A program made the translations under genes and the position numbers. From positions 558,001-622,000 of the forward strand of contig JAUHXH010000002.1 of the NCBI GenBank assembly GCA_030427085.1: a DNA stretch of 64,000 nt. Reading direction: 5' to 3'. The stretch comes from Gammaproteobacteria bacterium (lineage in GTDB: Bacteria; Pseudomonadota; Gammaproteobacteria; Pseudomonadales; Halieaceae). Below the pieces are notes generated by a model. The model saw only the letters and a program-made list of their open reading frames with translations, made no database searches and was not told the DNA's origin. This document shows positions 1 through 10,454 of the stretch, in pieces (the stretch's first letter is position 1; the number at the start of each line of letters is the position of its first letter).

Positions 1-2
1 GG

Positions 3-149
3 TTTATTACCCAACAGGCGCGCTACAAAAATTTCGATAACGTCTTTGCCGCCATCATCATGATCGGCATCATCGGCCTGGTCTGCGACCTGCTGTTGGC
101 AAAGCTGGGCAAGCGTCTGTTCCCCTGGGAACAGCACAAGGAGCAATAG
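3..149 (+). CDS. ABC transporter permease, C-terminal end (gene cut by window start)
   Basis: Only the last 48 residues are present. The frame is open from the first base and ends at a TAG one base before the ATPase gene. The tail has a hydrophobic stretch rich in Ile, Gly and Leu (about [18 protein letters not shown]) followed by a basic, Trp-containing end, as in NitT/TauT-type permeases. Next to an ATPase of the same family and to guanidine/urea-degradation genes, it is most likely the membrane subunit of an importer for guanidine, urea or a related cation. The family call rests on context and a short tail, so the substrate is inferred. Confidence 0.65.
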   Translation, partial: FITQQARYKNFDNVFAAIIMIGIIGLVCDLLLAKLGKRLFPWEQHKEQ

Positions 150-150
150 C

Positions 151-1071
151 GTGGCGCAAATTGAACTTCCCAGTTATCTGGAGCAGTCCGAAGCGGTACG
201 CGCGCGCTTTGATCGCCTGAAAAGCCGCGAGGTTATCCTGGAGGTGGACCAACTCGGCAAGGTGTTCGATTCACCGCAGGGGCCCGTCATGGCGCTTCGC
301 GATATCAGTTTTAAAACCCATCGGCGCGAATTTGTCTGTGTGATTGGGCCTTCAGGCTGCGGCAAGTCCACCTTGATTCGCACTCTGGCGGGGCTGGAAT
401 CTCCCAGCAGTGGCCGCGTGTTGCTGGATGGCCGTGAGGTCACCGAGCCCGGCCCCGATCGCGGCATGGTGTTTCAGGGTTACACGCTGTTTCCCTGGCT
501 CACGGTGAAGCGCAATGTGATGTTCGGCCTGCAGATGTCGGGTCACGCGCAGTCGGTGGCGGAAGGCGAAGCCATGGACTGGATTGAACTGGTGGGTCTG
601 GGTCGCTTCGCCGAGAGTTATCCGCATCAACTGTCGGGCGGCATGAAGCAACGTGTTGCCATCGCCCGCGCGCTGGCGAATCAGCCCCGCATTCTGCTGA
701 TGGACGAACCCTTTGGCGCATTGGATGCGCAGACTCGCGGCAAGATGCAGGCCAACCTGCTGGAAATCTGGCGCAATATCGACATCACCATTTTGTTTAT
801 CACCCACGACCTGGATGAAGCGATTTATCTGGCGGACCGCATTCTGGTGTTGAAAGCGAATCCGGGTGAGGTGAACGAACTGATTGAGGTGCCAGTGCCG
901 CGCCCACGCAGTGCGGAGCAGTTCATTGGGCCAGAATTTCTCGCCACCAAAAAGCGGCTGGAAGAACTGATTCATCCACCGAGCGATGACGACGACAGTG
1001 ATGCGCTAAACATGGTGCGTATGACGCGCGTTGGTGATAGCGTAGAAAATGGGCTGGAGGAGATCGAGTGA
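151..1071 (+). CDS. ABC transporter ATP-binding protein (NitT/TauT family, guanidine/urea-linked)
   Basis: A 306-residue cytoplasmic ATPase that would power the importer whose permease ends one base upstream. Walker A is GPSGCGKST at residues 66-74, the Q-loop Gln is at 109, the LSGGM signature at 161-165 and Walker B with DEPFGALD at about 182-191. The family core is about 240-260 residues; here there is an N-terminal extension of about 28 residues and an acidic tail with a run of Asp near residue 280. The start is GTG, immediately after the permease stop, which implies translational coupling. It lies upstream of the guanidine-II riboswitch, so it is not obviously under that switch. Substrate (guanidine or urea) is inferred from the following genes. 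Confidence 0.9.
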   Translation: MAQIELPSYLEQSEAVRARFDRLKSREVILEVDQLGKVFDSPQGPVMALRDISFKTHRREFVCVIGPSGCGKSTLIRTLAGLESPSSGRVLLDGREVTEPGPDRGMVFQGYTLFPWLTVKRNVMFGLQMSGHAQSVAEGEAMDWIELVGLGRFAESYPHQLSGGMKQRVAIARALANQPRILLMDEPFGALDAQTRGKMQANLLEIWRNIDITILFITHDLDEAIYLADRILVLKANPGEVNELIEVPVPRPRSAEQFIGPEFLATKKRLEELIHPPSDDDDSDALNMVRMTRVGDSVENGLEEIE

Positions 1072-1096
1072 CCCCAGCCTCTGCATTCAACCCCCG

Positions 1097-1137
1097 CCGG
1101 GACGACCCGGTCGGTATCTCTCGTACGGGACGGCCCG
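1097..1137 (+). ncRNA. Guanidine-II riboswitch (mini-ykkC), two ACGR hairpins
   Basis: Two short hairpins stand 15 bases apart. The first is CCGGG-ACGA-CCCGG (1097-1110) and the second CGGG-ACGG-CCCG (1126-1137). Paired GC stems each closed by an ACGR tetraloop are the defining features of the mini-ykkC/guanidine-II RNA, in which the two loops together bind guanidinium. The genes that follow are the DUF1989 pair, the biotin carboxylase and allophanate hydrolase, the known genomic partners of guanidine riboswitches. The switch sits about 100 bases before the first start codon, farther than in many members that directly mask a ribosome site. The family call is strong; the regulatory mechanism is not visible. 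Confidence 0.88.
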
Positions 1138-1213
1138 CTGTAAACGCATATGCGCTATCAGGGCCGATCTAACCGCAGCAGTCTCTCCTTTCTGTTCCCA
1201 TTGATTCGCCACG

Positions 1214-1236
1214 CCGGCCTGATGCCGGTGGGAGGA
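1214..1236 (+). promoter_or_regulatory. Hairpin abutting the ribosome-binding site downstream of the riboswitch
   Basis: CCGGC (1214-1218) can pair with GCCGG (1224-1228) around a CTGAT loop. The stem ends next to the GGGAGGAC Shine-Dalgarno of the GTG start at 1241. It could be the expression platform that couples guanidine sensing to translation, but no alternative pairing with the aptamer hairpins was worked out. It may equally be a chance stem in GC-rich DNA. Confidence 0.35.
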
Positions 1237-1240
1237 CCTT

Positions 1241-1984
1241 GTGAATAATTTTATTGAATCTATTGAATACTCCACGCGCATCGCGCCGGGCGGACACTGG
1301 TCGCTCACCTTGCGGCGCGGCACGGTGTTGCGCCTGACCGACCTGAACGGCGGTGCCAACGTAGGCATGCTGTTTTACAACCCGGAAAACCTGTTGGAAC
1401 GCTATAACGCGCCGGACACACTGAAGTGCCAGCACACCTTCAAGCTGACGGCGGGCAATTGCCTGTACTCCGATATGGGCCGGATTTTTGCGTCGGTTGT
1501 TGAAGATGATCTGGGTTGGCACGAAACCGTGTGCGGCAACAGTCGCGCGGCGCAGGTGGCCGAGCGTTGGAGCAAGCGCGACTATCAGAATGATCGCAAT
1601 GACTGGCACCAGAACGGCCACGATGCCTTTCTGGTGGAGTTGGCCAAGTACGGGCTCAGTCGTGAGGATCTGGCCGCCAACCTGAACTGGTTCAGCAAGG
1701 TGTCTGTAGATGAGCAAGGTGACATGGTGCTGGATGCGAGTCACAGCCCCGCTGGTAGCCAGCTTACGCTGAGAATCGAAATGGACACGCTGGTGGTATT
1801 GCATACCTGCCCCCACCCGCTCAACACCGCCGCTGAATATCCAGCGCAGCCGGTGCAGGTGGAATTGGGGCTTGCGCGGCCGGTAGCGCCTGACGATGCC
1901 TGCCTGAATCACTGCGACGAGAATCGTCGCGGTTTTGACAACAACGCCCTGTATTACCTGGGCCGCGCGCAAGGAGGTCGATAA
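1241..1984 (+). CDS. DUF1989 urea carboxylase-associated protein (putative carboxyguanidine deiminase subunit)
   Basis: A 247-residue cytoplasmic protein of the DUF1989 family, known as urea-amidolyase-associated protein. In organisms that use guanidine, the two DUF1989 partners form the carboxyguanidine deiminase that turns carboxyguanidine into allophanate. Visible family features are the [24 protein letters not shown] region near residues 25-50, a Tyr/Asn-rich stretch, and Cys and His residues (CQHTF, CPHP) that could bind a metal. The start is GTG at 1241 after a clear GGGAGGA. Its stop TAA shares one base with the ATG of the second DUF1989 gene, so the two are coupled. Which of the two named subunits it is cannot be decided from sequence alone. 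Confidence 0.85.
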   Translation: MNNFIESIEYSTRIAPGGHWSLTLRRGTVLRLTDLNGGANVGMLFYNPENLLERYNAPDTLKCQHTFKLTAGNCLYSDMGRIFASVVEDDLGWHETVCGNSRAAQVAERWSKRDYQNDRNDWHQNGHDAFLVELAKYGLSREDLAANLNWFSKVSVDEQGDMVLDASHSPAGSQLTLRIEMDTLVVLHTCPHPLNTAAEYPAQPVQVELGLARPVAPDDACLNHCDENRRGFDNNALYYLGRAQGGR

Positions 1985-2625
1985 TGTTGAGTGAAAGTAC
2001 CCGTCAGGCCGACGCGGCCTTCGACCGCAGCGTGGTAGACGCCGGTGATTACTACATGCAGAAAGTACTGGCTGGTCAGGTGATTCGGATTCTCGACCTG
2101 GAAGGAAATCAGGCGGCCGATACCTTGTTTTACAGCGCGGCAGACCCCGGGGAGCGGTACAGCGCAACGGACACCCTGCGCGAACAGGGCAATGTTTATC
2201 TCACCGCCGGGTCGAAGTTGCTGTCGAACGAAGGGCGCGTGATGCTCGAAATCGTGGCGGATACGTGCGGGCGGCACGATACGTTGGGCGGTGCCTGTGC
2301 GACTGAATCCAACACCGTGCGTTACGATCTGGAAAAGCGTTGCATGCACGCTTGTCGCGATAGCTGGATGCTGGCCATTGCCGAACATCCGGAATTTGGC
2401 CTTGCCAAGCGCGACATCACCCACAACATCAACTTCTTCATGAACGTGCCGATCACGGCCGATGGTGGCCTTACTTTCGAGGATGGTATTTCAGCGCCCG
2501 GAAAGTATGTGGAGTTGCGCGCTGAGATGGATGTGATTGTGCTGATCTCCAATTGCCCGCAGCTCAACAATCCCTGTAACGGCTATAACCCCACGCCGAT
2601 TGAAGTGTTGATCTGGGAGGGTTGA
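1984..2625 (+). CDS. DUF1989 urea carboxylase-associated protein, second subunit
   Basis: A 213-residue paralogue of the preceding protein. Shared pieces include the [30 protein letters not shown] region (quoted here in part: [10 protein letters not shown]), the [10 protein letters not shown] segment, and a Cys-rich centre (RCMHACRD) plus a late [17 protein letters not shown] segment close to the family C-terminus. The pair is expected to act as a heteromer in carboxyguanidine deimination, releasing one ammonium per guanidine. It overlaps the previous gene by one base and is three bases from the carboxylase gene, and GGAGG precedes its start. Assignment to the family is firm; the reaction is taken from the known guanidine pathway. 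Confidence 0.85.
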   Translation: MLSESTRQADAAFDRSVVDAGDYYMQKVLAGQVIRILDLEGNQAADTLFYSAADPGERYSATDTLREQGNVYLTAGSKLLSNEGRVMLEIVADTCGRHDTLGGACATESNTVRYDLEKRCMHACRDSWMLAIAEHPEFGLAKRDITHNINFFMNVPITADGGLTFEDGISAPGKYVELRAEMDVIVLISNCPQLNNPCNGYNPTPIEVLIWEG

Positions 2626-2628
2626 GTC

Positions 2629-5600
2629 ATGTTCAACAAGGTCATGATCGCCAACCGTGGAGCTATCGCCACACGTATCATCCGCACCCTGCGGGAAATG
2701 GGCGTGCAATCCCTTGCCGTTTACGCCGAGTGCGATGCCGATTCGCTGCATGTACGCCATGCCGATGAAGCTCATTCGTTGGGAGAGGGTGCCGCGGCTG
2801 AAACCTATCTCGACATGGACAAGTTGCTGTCCCTGGCTGAACAACACGGGGTGGATGCTATCCATCCGGGCTACGGTTTCCTCAGTGAAAATCCTGCCTT
2901 CGTAAAACGCTGTGAAGCGGCGGGCATTGCGTTTATCGGCCCAACCGTAGAGCAGATCGAAAGTTTTGGCCTGAAGCACAGGGCGCGCGAACTGGCGCAG
3001 AACGCCGGCGTGCCTTTGTCGCCAGGCTCGCCGCTACTCGACAGCCTGGATGATGCGCGGGTAGCCGCTGCCAGCATCGGCTACCCGGTCATGTTGAAGA
3101 GCACTGCTGGTGGTGGTGGCATTGGTATGCAGCTCTGTCATGGTGAGCAGGAGTTGGACAGTGCCTGGGAATCCGTACGGCGGCTCGGCGCCAATAACTT
3201 CGCCGACGACAGTGTGTATCTGGAGAAATTTATTGCGCGCGCCCGCCATATCGAAGTGCAGGTGTTCGGTGACGGCGCCGGTGGCGCGTTGGCGCTGGGC
3301 GAGCGCGATTGTTCCTCGCAGCGGCGTAACCAGAAGGTGGTGGAGGAATGTCCGGCGCCTATCCTGAGCGACGATCAGCGCCGCTCCCTGCACGAAACGG
3401 CAGAACGTTTGTTGGCCAGTGTGAACTACCGCAATGCGGGTACGGTTGAGTTTATCTACGACGCCGATTCGGATGCGTTCTACTTTCTGGAGGTCAATAC
3501 ACGCCTGCAGGTGGAGCACGGCGTAACGGAAGAGGTTTACGGCGTTGACCTCGTGGCGTGGATGCTGCGCCAGGCGGCGGGGGAGTTAGAACCGCTGGAA
3601 GCATTGCGTGTTGGGTTATCGCCAAAAGGTCACGCCGTGCAGGTGCGCGTGTATGCCGAAGATCCGCATCGGGATTTCCAACCCTGTGCCGACTTGTTGA
3701 GTGATGTTTATTTCCCTGCGGCAGACGGTATCCGAAGCGATTACTGGGTGGAGTCGGGTATTGAGGTGGCTCCGTACTTCGATCCTATGCTCGCCAAAGT
3801 AATTTCGTGGGCAGCCGATCGAGACAGTGCGCTGGAGAAACTCGACCAGTCACTCTCGCAGACAAGGCTGTATGGCTGTGAAACCAACATCTCCTACCTC
3901 CGTGCCTTGCTCAACGACCCAACACTGAAAGCCGGCGAGGTGACCACGCGCTATCTCGATGACTTCAGTTATCAACCCAAACGTATCGACGTACTTGCGC
4001 CGGGAACACTGACCACAGTGCAGGATTTCCCAGGGCGCAGCGGATACTGGGACGTGGGTGTGCCGCCGTCGGGACCATTTGATAGTTATTCGTTTCGGCT
4101 CGGGAATCGGCTACTGAACAATAACGAAAACGCCGCTGGCCTGGAAATTACCCTGCAGGGGCCGACGCTGTTGTTCAGCACTGCAGCGACTATCGCCCTT
4201 GCCGGTGCGTCGATCGCGGCAGAGTTGGACGGCCAACCTGTCGCCCTCTGGGAAGCGGTGCAGGTGCGAGCCGGCCAGACCCTGAAGTTGGGCCGCGTGA
4301 GTGAGCAGGGCGCGCGCAGTTATCTCTGCGTGAAAGGGGGGCTGCAATGTCCCGAGTATCTGGGCTCACGTTCCACTTTCACCCTGGGACAGTTCGGCGG
4401 TCACAATGGTCGGGCCTTGCGCACTGGCGATGTGTTGCAACTTGCGCCGGAGTGTACGGCAGTCGACTTGCCGAATTTACCGCAAGCCATGCGGCCTGTT
4501 ATCGACAAGGTGTGGACACTGCGGGTGATCTACGGCCCGCACGGTGCGCCCGATTTTTTCACTGACAACGACATCCACACCTTTTTCAATACGGATTGGG
4601 AGGTGCACTACAACTCCAGCCGTACCGGCATACGGTTGATTGGCCCCAAGCCTCAGTGGGCCCGTTCCGACGGTGGTGAGGCCGGGCTGCATCCCTCCAA
4701 TATCCACGACAATGCCTACGCCTTCGGCGCGGTGGACTTTACCGGTGATATGCCGGTAATCCTCGGACCCGATGGGCCTTCCCTCGGCGGATTTGTCTGC
4801 CCCGCTACCGTTATTAGTGCAGACCTGTGGAAGCTGGGTCAATTGCGCGCGGGAGACAAGCTGCGATTCGAGCCGGTGAGTCTTGAAACGGCGGTTAAAA
4901 TCGAAGCTGGGCAATTGCAGAGCCTGCAGACTCTGGAAGCGCAAGCGCACGACTACGCTGTTGCCGATACGCAATCGGCACCGCTGAAAGTGTTGGCCGC
5001 TGATCGCTTTGGCGACGAAATCACCCTGCGGCCAGCGGGCGATCACTTCCTGCTGGTGGAATACGGCGCTAACGAACTGGATATCCGACTGCGTTTTCGC
5101 GCACATGCGCTGATGCAATGGCTGCAGAAAAATTCCCTGCCGGGTCTGCGGGAACTCACTCCCGGGATTCGCTCGCTACAGATTCACTTCGACAGCCAGA
5201 CGCTCAAGCACGATGACCTGATCGCGCATCTGGAACGGGGTGAAACGGCGCTAGCGGCGCAGATTAATGAGCTGTGCGTACCGTCGCGCATCGTGCACTT
5301 ACCGCTGTCGTGGGACGACGTAGCCTGTCAGCAAGCCGTGGACAAGTACATGCAGTCGGTGCGTAGCAATGCGCCCTGGTGCCCCAGTAATCTGGAGTTT
5401 ATCCGGCGTATCAACGGCCTGGCTTCCATCGAGGACGTGAAGGAGATTGTCTTCGGCGCATCCTATCTGGTGATGGGCCTTGGCGATGTTTACCTTGGCG
5501 CACCCGTTGCCACACCCGTGGACCCCCGCCATCGTCTGGTTACCACGAAATACAATCCAGCACGCACCTGGACGGCGGAAAACTCCGTAGGGATCGGCGG

Positions 5601-6228
5601 CTCTTACCTGTGCGTTTATGGCATGGAAGGACCGGGCGGCTATCAGTTTGTGGGGCGCACCGCGCAGATGTGGAATCGCTACCGGCAAACCGAAGCCTTC
5701 GAGCAACCCTGGCTGCTGCGCTTCTTCGACCAGATTCGCTTCTATCCGGTCAGCCACGAGGAGCTGGAGCAAATTCGCCGCGACTTCCCGCAAGGTCGCT
5801 ACCCGCTGAACATCGAAGAAACCACCTTTTGCCTCGGCGACTATGAGGATTTTCTGGCGCAAAACGAAGTCGCTATCACAGCGTTCCGCGCGCAGCGGGA
5901 ACAGTCCTTCAACGAAGAATTGGCGCACTGGCATGCCACCGGGCAGTTCAACTTTGAGGTGCCCGAGGCGGCAGTAGAGGCTACTGAGCCCGATTGGCCC
6001 GAGCACGCGGTAGTAGTCGACAGCCCGGTGTCGGGCAGTGTTTGGCAATGTATCGCCGCCGAGGGGCAGCAGGTGAAAGCGGGCGACACGCTAATGGTTT
6101 TGGAATCAATGAAAATGGAAATTCCGCTACAGGCGGTCAGCGATGGCACGGTATTGCAAATGCGCCTGGAGGAAGGCGCACGTGTGGTTGCCGGACAGGC
6201 ACTGGTGGTAATGGAGGAAGCAGTATGA
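2629..6228 (+). CDS. Biotin-dependent urea/guanidine carboxylase
   Basis: A 1199-residue ATP- and biotin-dependent carboxylase. Order of domains: biotin carboxylase at about 1-450 ([17 protein letters not shown] start, glycine-rich ATP loop [27 protein letters not shown]); KipA/KipI-like AHS2 and AHS1 carboxyltransferase parts at about 460-1010; a linker with [18 protein letters not shown]; and a C-terminal biotinyl domain with ESMKM, the biotinylated Lys being residue 1162. Length and order match urea carboxylases. Members linked to DUF1989 proteins and guanidine riboswitches prefer guanidine, giving carboxyguanidine. The riboswitch therefore argues for guanidine here, but the residue that separates the two specificities was not checked. 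Confidence 0.92.
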   Translation: MFNKVMIANRGAIATRIIRTLREMGVQSLAVYAECDADSLHVRHADEAHSLGEGAAAETYLDMDKLLSLAEQHGVDAIHPGYGFLSENPAFVKRCEAAGIAFIGPTVEQIESFGLKHRARELAQNAGVPLSPGSPLLDSLDDARVAAASIGYPVMLKSTAGGGGIGMQLCHGEQELDSAWESVRRLGANNFADDSVYLEKFIARARHIEVQVFGDGAGGALALGERDCSSQRRNQKVVEECPAPILSDDQRRSLHETAERLLASVNYRNAGTVEFIYDADSDAFYFLEVNTRLQVEHGVTEEVYGVDLVAWMLRQAAGELEPLEALRVGLSPKGHAVQVRVYAEDPHRDFQPCADLLSDVYFPAADGIRSDYWVESGIEVAPYFDPMLAKVISWAADRDSALEKLDQSLSQTRLYGCETNISYLRALLNDPTLKAGEVTTRYLDDFSYQPKRIDVLAPGTLTTVQDFPGRSGYWDVGVPPSGPFDSYSFRLGNRLLNNNENAAGLEITLQGPTLLFSTAATIALAGASIAAELDGQPVALWEAVQVRAGQTLKLGRVSEQGARSYLCVKGGLQCPEYLGSRSTFTLGQFGGHNGRALRTGDVLQLAPECTAVDLPNLPQAMRPVIDKVWTLRVIYGPHGAPDFFTDNDIHTFFNTDWEVHYNSSRTGIRLIGPKPQWARSDGGEAGLHPSNIHDNAYAFGAVDFTGDMPVILGPDGPSLGGFVCPATVISADLWKLGQLRAGDKLRFEPVSLETAVKIEAGQLQSLQTLEAQAHDYAVADTQSAPLKVLAADRFGDEITLRPAGDHFLLVEYGANELDIRLRFRAHALMQWLQKNSLPGLRELTPGIRSLQIHFDSQTLKHDDLIAHLERGETALAAQINELCVPSRIVHLPLSWDDVACQQAVDKYMQSVRSNAPWCPSNLEFIRRINGLASIEDVKEIVFGASYLVMGLGDVYLGAPVATPVDPRHRLVTTKYNPARTWTAENSVGIGGSYLCVYGMEGPGGYQFVGRTAQMWNRYRQTEAFEQPWLLRFFDQIRFYPVSHEELEQIRRDFPQGRYPLNIEETTFCLGDYEDFLAQNEVAITAFRAQREQSFNEELAHWHATGQFNFEVPEAAVEATEPDWPEHAVVVDSPVSGSVWQCIAAEGQQVKAGDTLMVLESMKMEIPLQAVSDGTVLQMRLEEGARVVAGQALVVMEEAV

Positions 6229-8030
6229 CAACGGATTTGAGTATCACCGGCCTGCGCAGTGCCTACGCCCAGGGCCTGCAGAATCCCGCGCAGGTAATGC
6301 GCCACATCAGAGAGCGCGCGGCAGAGTACAGCGACCGCAATATCTGGATTCACCTGCTGACCGAGGCGGAGCAGGCGCCTTATCTTGCGGGCCTGTCCGC
6401 GCTGGATCCGGTCACCGCGCCCCTGTGGGGTGTGCCTTTCGCGATCAAGGACAACATCGATCTGGCCGGCATTCCCACTACTGCTGCCTGTGAAGCCTTT
6501 GCCTACACGCCTGATGCATCTGCGGTGGTTGTGCAGCAATTGATAGCAGCCGGTGCGATCCCTGTCGGCAAAACCAACCTGGATCAATTCGCCACCGGCC
6601 TGAATGGCACCCGCTCTCCCTGGGGGCCAGGGCGGAACGCCTTCGATCCGGAATACATCAGCGGCGGTTCTTCGGCGGGCTCGGCGATTTCTGTCGCACT
6701 GGGTCTGGCCAGCTTCAGTTTGGGGACCGACACCGCTGGGTCAGGCCGCGTGCCGGCCTGTTTTAATAATCTGGTTGGCCTGAAACCCACCCGTGGTCTG
6801 CTATCCGCGAGTGGTTTGGTGCCCGCCTGTCGCAGCCTCGATTGCATCAGCATTTTCAGCGTGAATGCGGATGACGCCAATGTGGTGCTGGCAGTTGCAG
6901 AAGGCTACGACCAGCAAGACGGCTATAGCCGCGAGAATGCTTTCGACAACAGTGTCCGGCAGTACGGGCGCCGTACCGGGGCACTGCGCGTGGGCGTGAT
7001 CCCCGAGGAACAGCTGAAGTTCTTTGGGAGCGAAGCCTACGCTCAGGCCTATCGTGAAACGCTCGCGGTACTCTCCGGAGCCGGTTTTGAGTTTATAGAG
7101 ATCGACTACGCGCCCTTCGACGAAGCCGCGCGACTGCTCTATGAAGGCCCCTGGGTGTCTGAGCGCTATCTCGCCACGCAGCCGCTGATCGATGAGCAGC
7201 CGGAGGCGATTTTCCCGGCGGTACGCGACATTATTGCCCCTGGCGCCAAGCCGCCCGCAACGGATCTGTTCAAAGCACAGTATCGATTGGCGGAACTGAA
7301 ACAATCCTGCGACGCGGTTATGGCGCAACTCGACTGCCTGCTGACCCCAACGGCAGGGCGCCCCTACACCGTGGCGGAGTTGCAGGCGGAGCCGATCGTT
7401 TACAACAGTGAGTTGGGTTACTACACCAATTTCATGAACCTGTTGGATATGGCCGCGGTTGCCGTGCCTACACAGTTCGACAGGAACGGCTTCCCCTTTG
7501 GTGTAACGATAGCCGGCGCGGCACTGTCTGATCGCGCCTTGTTGTCTATCGCCAATCGCATCCAGTCGGTGTTTGTTTTGCCGCAGGGGGCAACGCAACT
7601 GGCCCAGCCACCGCAGGTGGATACGCCGGTCGCCGGTACTGGCACTATCGATCTGGTAGTGTGCGGGGCGCATCTGACTGGCCTGCCACTCAACTGGCAG
7701 TTGCTGGAACGTGGTGGGTATTTCCTGGAAGCAACGAAAACCGCCGATTGTTATCGCTTCTACGCGCTGGCTGGCGGCCCACCCGCACGCCCGGGATTGT
7801 TTCGGGACGAAGATGCCGGAGGGGCCATTGAGGTGGAAGTGTGGCGTTTGCCCGCCGGTGAGTTTGGCAGTTTTGTCGCCGCCATTCCTGCGCCTCTGGG
7901 CATCGGCAAGGTGGAACTGGCAGACGGCAGGGAGATGACGAGTTTTATCTGCGAACCGCGTGGCGTGGTCGGTGCCAGGGAGATAACGGCCTTCGGAGGC
8001 TGGCGCGCGTGGCTGGCCGCAGAAAGCTGA
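6225..8030 (+). CDS. atzF: Allophanate hydrolase
   Basis: A 601-residue amidase-signature enzyme that hydrolyses allophanate to two ammonium and CO2, the last step of the operon. The Ser-cisSer-Lys triad is visible: Lys75 in FAIKDNID, the SGGSSAGS segment at 146-153, and the nucleophile Ser173 in [12 protein letters not shown]. An extra C-terminal domain follows from about residue 480, as in AtzF-type enzymes, with [14 protein letters not shown] near the end. The ATG at 6225 overlaps the carboxylase stop in an ATGA arrangement; a longer in-frame extension to 5994 exists but would overlap the biotinyl domain, so the ATGA start is preferred. Convergent with the thiolase gene four bases away. 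Confidence 0.93.
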   Translation: MTTDLSITGLRSAYAQGLQNPAQVMRHIRERAAEYSDRNIWIHLLTEAEQAPYLAGLSALDPVTAPLWGVPFAIKDNIDLAGIPTTAACEAFAYTPDASAVVVQQLIAAGAIPVGKTNLDQFATGLNGTRSPWGPGRNAFDPEYISGGSSAGSAISVALGLASFSLGTDTAGSGRVPACFNNLVGLKPTRGLLSASGLVPACRSLDCISIFSVNADDANVVLAVAEGYDQQDGYSRENAFDNSVRQYGRRTGALRVGVIPEEQLKFFGSEAYAQAYRETLAVLSGAGFEFIEIDYAPFDEAARLLYEGPWVSERYLATQPLIDEQPEAIFPAVRDIIAPGAKPPATDLFKAQYRLAELKQSCDAVMAQLDCLLTPTAGRPYTVAELQAEPIVYNSELGYYTNFMNLLDMAAVAVPTQFDRNGFPFGVTIAGAALSDRALLSIANRIQSVFVLPQGATQLAQPPQVDTPVAGTGTIDLVVCGAHLTGLPLNWQLLERGGYFLEATKTADCYRFYALAGGPPARPGLFRDEDAGGAIEVEVWRLPAGEFGSFVAAIPAPLGIGKVELADGREMTSFICEPRGVVGAREITAFGGWRAWLAAES

Positions 8031-8034
8031 TCGC

Positions 8035-9225
8035 TTAAACCCGTTCGATCAACAAGGCACTGCCACTACCGGCTGCACCCGCAGCGGACACAATGCCGCG
8101 CTGTAAATCGCGGCGCTCCAGTTCATCTAACAGCGTGCCCAACATCATAGCCCCGGTGGCGCCCATGGGGTGACCGAGGGCGATGACGCCGCCGTTCACG
8201 TTGAGCTTTTCTTCGGCAATGTTCAATTCGCGCATGGCCAGGATAGACACGGCCGCAAAGGCCTCGTGAATCTCAAAAAGGTCCACATCGCTTTCATTCA
8301 GGCCTTCGGACGTCATCAGCGCGCGGGTTGCCTCGACGCAGCCGGACAGTACCTGCGTGGGGTCTGCAGCAACGGTATTACTGGCGAGAATGCGGGCGCG
8401 GGGTTTGGCATCCACCGCACCGGGTGCTGCCACCAACACCACTGAGGCACCGTCGGCCATTGCCGGAGAATTGCCCGCGGTGTGAATGTGTTCCACGGAT
8501 TGAAGTTGCGGGTGGGCCTTTATCTGGAAGCTGTCGACCCCGGCCGCACCGCTTTTGATAAATGCTGGCTCAAGCGCCGCCAGAGATTCCAGTGTGGTGT
8601 CGGGGCGAATACATTCGTCTGCATCGCAAACACTGCCGTCGGGGCGGGTGATGGGAATGATGGAGGAGTAGTAGCCGGAGTCCTGGGCGTGAGCGGCACG
8701 TAACTGGCTGGTGGCCGCCAGGCCGTCTGCCTGCGAACGGCCGATTTGATGGAGCGTGGCGATCAAGTCGGCGCCGTTGCCCATCATCAGCATCTGGCAG
8801 CGGGCGGCGAAGGCCGGATCCTTGAACACGCGGGCATCATCGGACAACATCGGCACCCGCGACATCATCTCCACGCCGCCGGCCACCACCGTGTCCGCTA
8901 GTCCCGCCTGTACTTTCAGCGCGGCCAGCGCCACGCTGTCGATGCCGGACGAACAGTAGCGATTGATGGTCATACCCGGCACAGGAACTGGCCAGCCTGC
9001 GTACAAGGTGGAGGCTTTGGCGATGTTGCCGGCCTGTTCCCCGTGTTGTGTGGCGCAGCCCAGAATTACATCACCTACCTTCTTGGGTTGCAGGCCGGTC
9101 CGCTCAACCAATGCGGTGTACAGCTGAGTCAGCAAAGCCTGCGGATTCAGCGGATGCAGGCCGCCCGTACTTTTTGCCTTGCCACGCGGCGTACGGATGG
9201 CATCGTAGATCAGCGCATCGCTCAT
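8035..9225 (-). CDS. Thiolase-family protein lacking the second catalytic Cys
   Basis: A 396-residue thiolase of the acetyl-CoA acyltransferase type, last gene of a long minus-strand operon. The nucleophile Cys91 is present in NRYCSSGIDS, HEAFA is present as in the trifunctional-enzyme beta-subunit class, and His352 is present in ALGHPMGATG. The C-terminal motif that normally carries the acid/base Cys reads SAAGAAGSGSA, with Ala at the aligned position (382). It can probably still form an acyl-enzyme, but normal thiolysis is in doubt. It overlaps the preceding thiolase gene by four bases (ATGA). Likely role: chain shortening or a condensation in the unknown catabolic pathway of this island. 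Confidence 0.85.
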   Translation of the reverse strand: MSDALIYDAIRTPRGKAKSTGGLHPLNPQALLTQLYTALVERTGLQPKKVGDVILGCATQHGEQAGNIAKASTLYAGWPVPVPGMTINRYCSSGIDSVALAALKVQAGLADTVVAGGVEMMSRVPMLSDDARVFKDPAFAARCQMLMMGNGADLIATLHQIGRSQADGLAATSQLRAAHAQDSGYYSSIIPITRPDGSVCDADECIRPDTTLESLAALEPAFIKSGAAGVDSFQIKAHPQLQSVEHIHTAGNSPAMADGASVVLVAAPGAVDAKPRARILASNTVAADPTQVLSGCVEATRALMTSEGLNESDVDLFEIHEAFAAVSILAMRELNIAEEKLNVNGGVIALGHPMGATGAMMLGTLLDELERRDLQRGIVSAAGAAGSGSALLIERV

Positions 9226-10454
9226 CCATCTACACCGATCACCAGACTGGCGCAGGTGGTGGCGCTACCGCCGAGATTGAATGTTGCCATGTTTCTGGCC
9301 TGCGCTAACTGGTAGGCGCCGGCTTTGCCCGTTACCTGCCGCGCGCAATCCAGGGCCATGCGCACGCCGGTAGCACCTACGGGGTGGCCCAGGCCGATCA
9401 GGCCACCGCTGGGGTTGATGGGAAAGTCGCCGGAGGGCGCAATGCGACCTTCTTCAACCGCCTTCCAGCTTTCACCGGGGGCGGTAAGGCCGCTGTGATC
9501 GATGGCCATGTATTCCGTGACGGAAAAACAGTCGTGGGTTTCCAGGCCGTCAAGATCTGTTACGGCACTCATGCCTGCAAGGGTCAGTGCGTCACGAAAC
9601 ATATCGTTTACGTGGGGAAACAGCAGTGGCTGACCCGCACTGCGTTGCAGTTTGTGCTCCAGTGACAATGGCGCACTGCGGTGCCCCCAGCCTTTGATGC
9701 GGGGAATGTCTGCCAACTTCAGGCCGTGACGTTCGGCGTGCGCCTTCGCGGCCTTTTCACTGGCCAGAATCACGCTGGCGGCGCCGTCGGTGATCTGGCC
9801 GCAATCCATTTTGCGTACGCGACCTTCAATCACCGGGTTCAGGTCGTCATTGGCAGTGAAACACCCTTCGGGAAATTGCCACTGGCGGCTTTGGGCCATG
9901 GGATTGTTTTTGGCGTTGGTGAAGTTCTGTTGCGCGATAGCTGACAAGTGGTCGCCATTGATACCGTGGCGGCTGTCGTACTCGCGAGTAATGCGGTCGA
10001 ACATGTGGGGCCAGGGGAAATTGCAGTCGGTGGCCTCGTGGCCGATCCAGGCGGCGGCGCCGAGGTATTCCGCGCCGGTTTTCCCGTCTACATTGCGCAT
10101 CAGTTCCAGGCCCACAACGGCGGCAATGTCGTAGTGGCCGGCCTCGATATCACGCATCGCCGCCAGCATCGCCATGGAACCAGAAGCGCAGGCGGCTTCG
10201 TGCCGTGAGGTGGGGATACCGGTCAGTTCAGGATAGATTTCGGCGAAGAAACCATTGAGTTGGCCCTGCCCGGCAAACAGGTCGCCGACAAAGTTGCCCA
10301 CGTGGCCCACGTCAATCTGCTCAGGTTCGATGCCGGCATCGGTCACGCCAGCCGTGAGTGCCTCGGCAAACATGTCGTGAATTTCCAGCCCTTCGCGCGC
10401 CCAGTTGCGAGCGAAGTCGGTTTGGGCGCCGCCCAGTATGTATACATGGCTCAT
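9222..10454 (-). CDS. SCP-x-type thiolase (acetyl-CoA acetyltransferase-like)
   Basis: A 410-residue thiolase of the sterol-carrier-protein-x/lipid-transfer type. It starts MSHVYILGGAQTDF; the nucleophile is Cys89 in HEAACASGS, followed by HDCFSVTE, GLGHPVGATGVRM and a late NLGGSATTCAS. These enzymes cleave 3-oxoacyl-CoAs with bulky or branched chains, for example sterol side chains. The start at 10454 overlaps the CoA ligase stop in an ATGA arrangement; the frame runs on to 10652 but inside the ligase gene. Being paired with another thiolase suggests two different cleavage steps or a two-component enzyme. Family sure, substrate unknown. Confidence 0.88.
   Translation of the reverse strand: MSHVYILGGAQTDFARNWAREGLEIHDMFAEALTAGVTDAGIEPEQIDVGHVGNFVGDLFAGQGQLNGFFAEIYPELTGIPTSRHEAACASGSMAMLAAMRDIEAGHYDIAAVVGLELMRNVDGKTGAEYLGAAAWIGHEATDCNFPWPHMFDRITREYDSRHGINGDHLSAIAQQNFTNAKNNPMAQSRQWQFPEGCFTANDDLNPVIEGRVRKMDCGQITDGAASVILASEKAAKAHAERHGLKLADIPRIKGWGHRSAPLSLEHKLQRSAGQPLLFPHVNDMFRDALTLAGMSAVTDLDGLETHDCFSVTEYMAIDHSGLTAPGESWKAVEEGRIAPSGDFPINPSGGLIGLGHPVGATGVRMALDCARQVTGKAGAYQLAQARNMATFNLGGSATTCASLVIGVDG

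Noticed and set aside
1097-1137. Guanidine-I (ykkC) or guanidine-III riboswitch
   Set aside because: The conserved long ykkC core and the guanidine-III pseudoknot are not seen; the two ACGR-loop hairpins are specific to guanidine-II.
1169-2167. 332-codon frame antisense to the first DUF1989 gene
   Set aside because: Low-complexity, basic translation with no family features; overlaps a well-supported coupled operon on the other strand.
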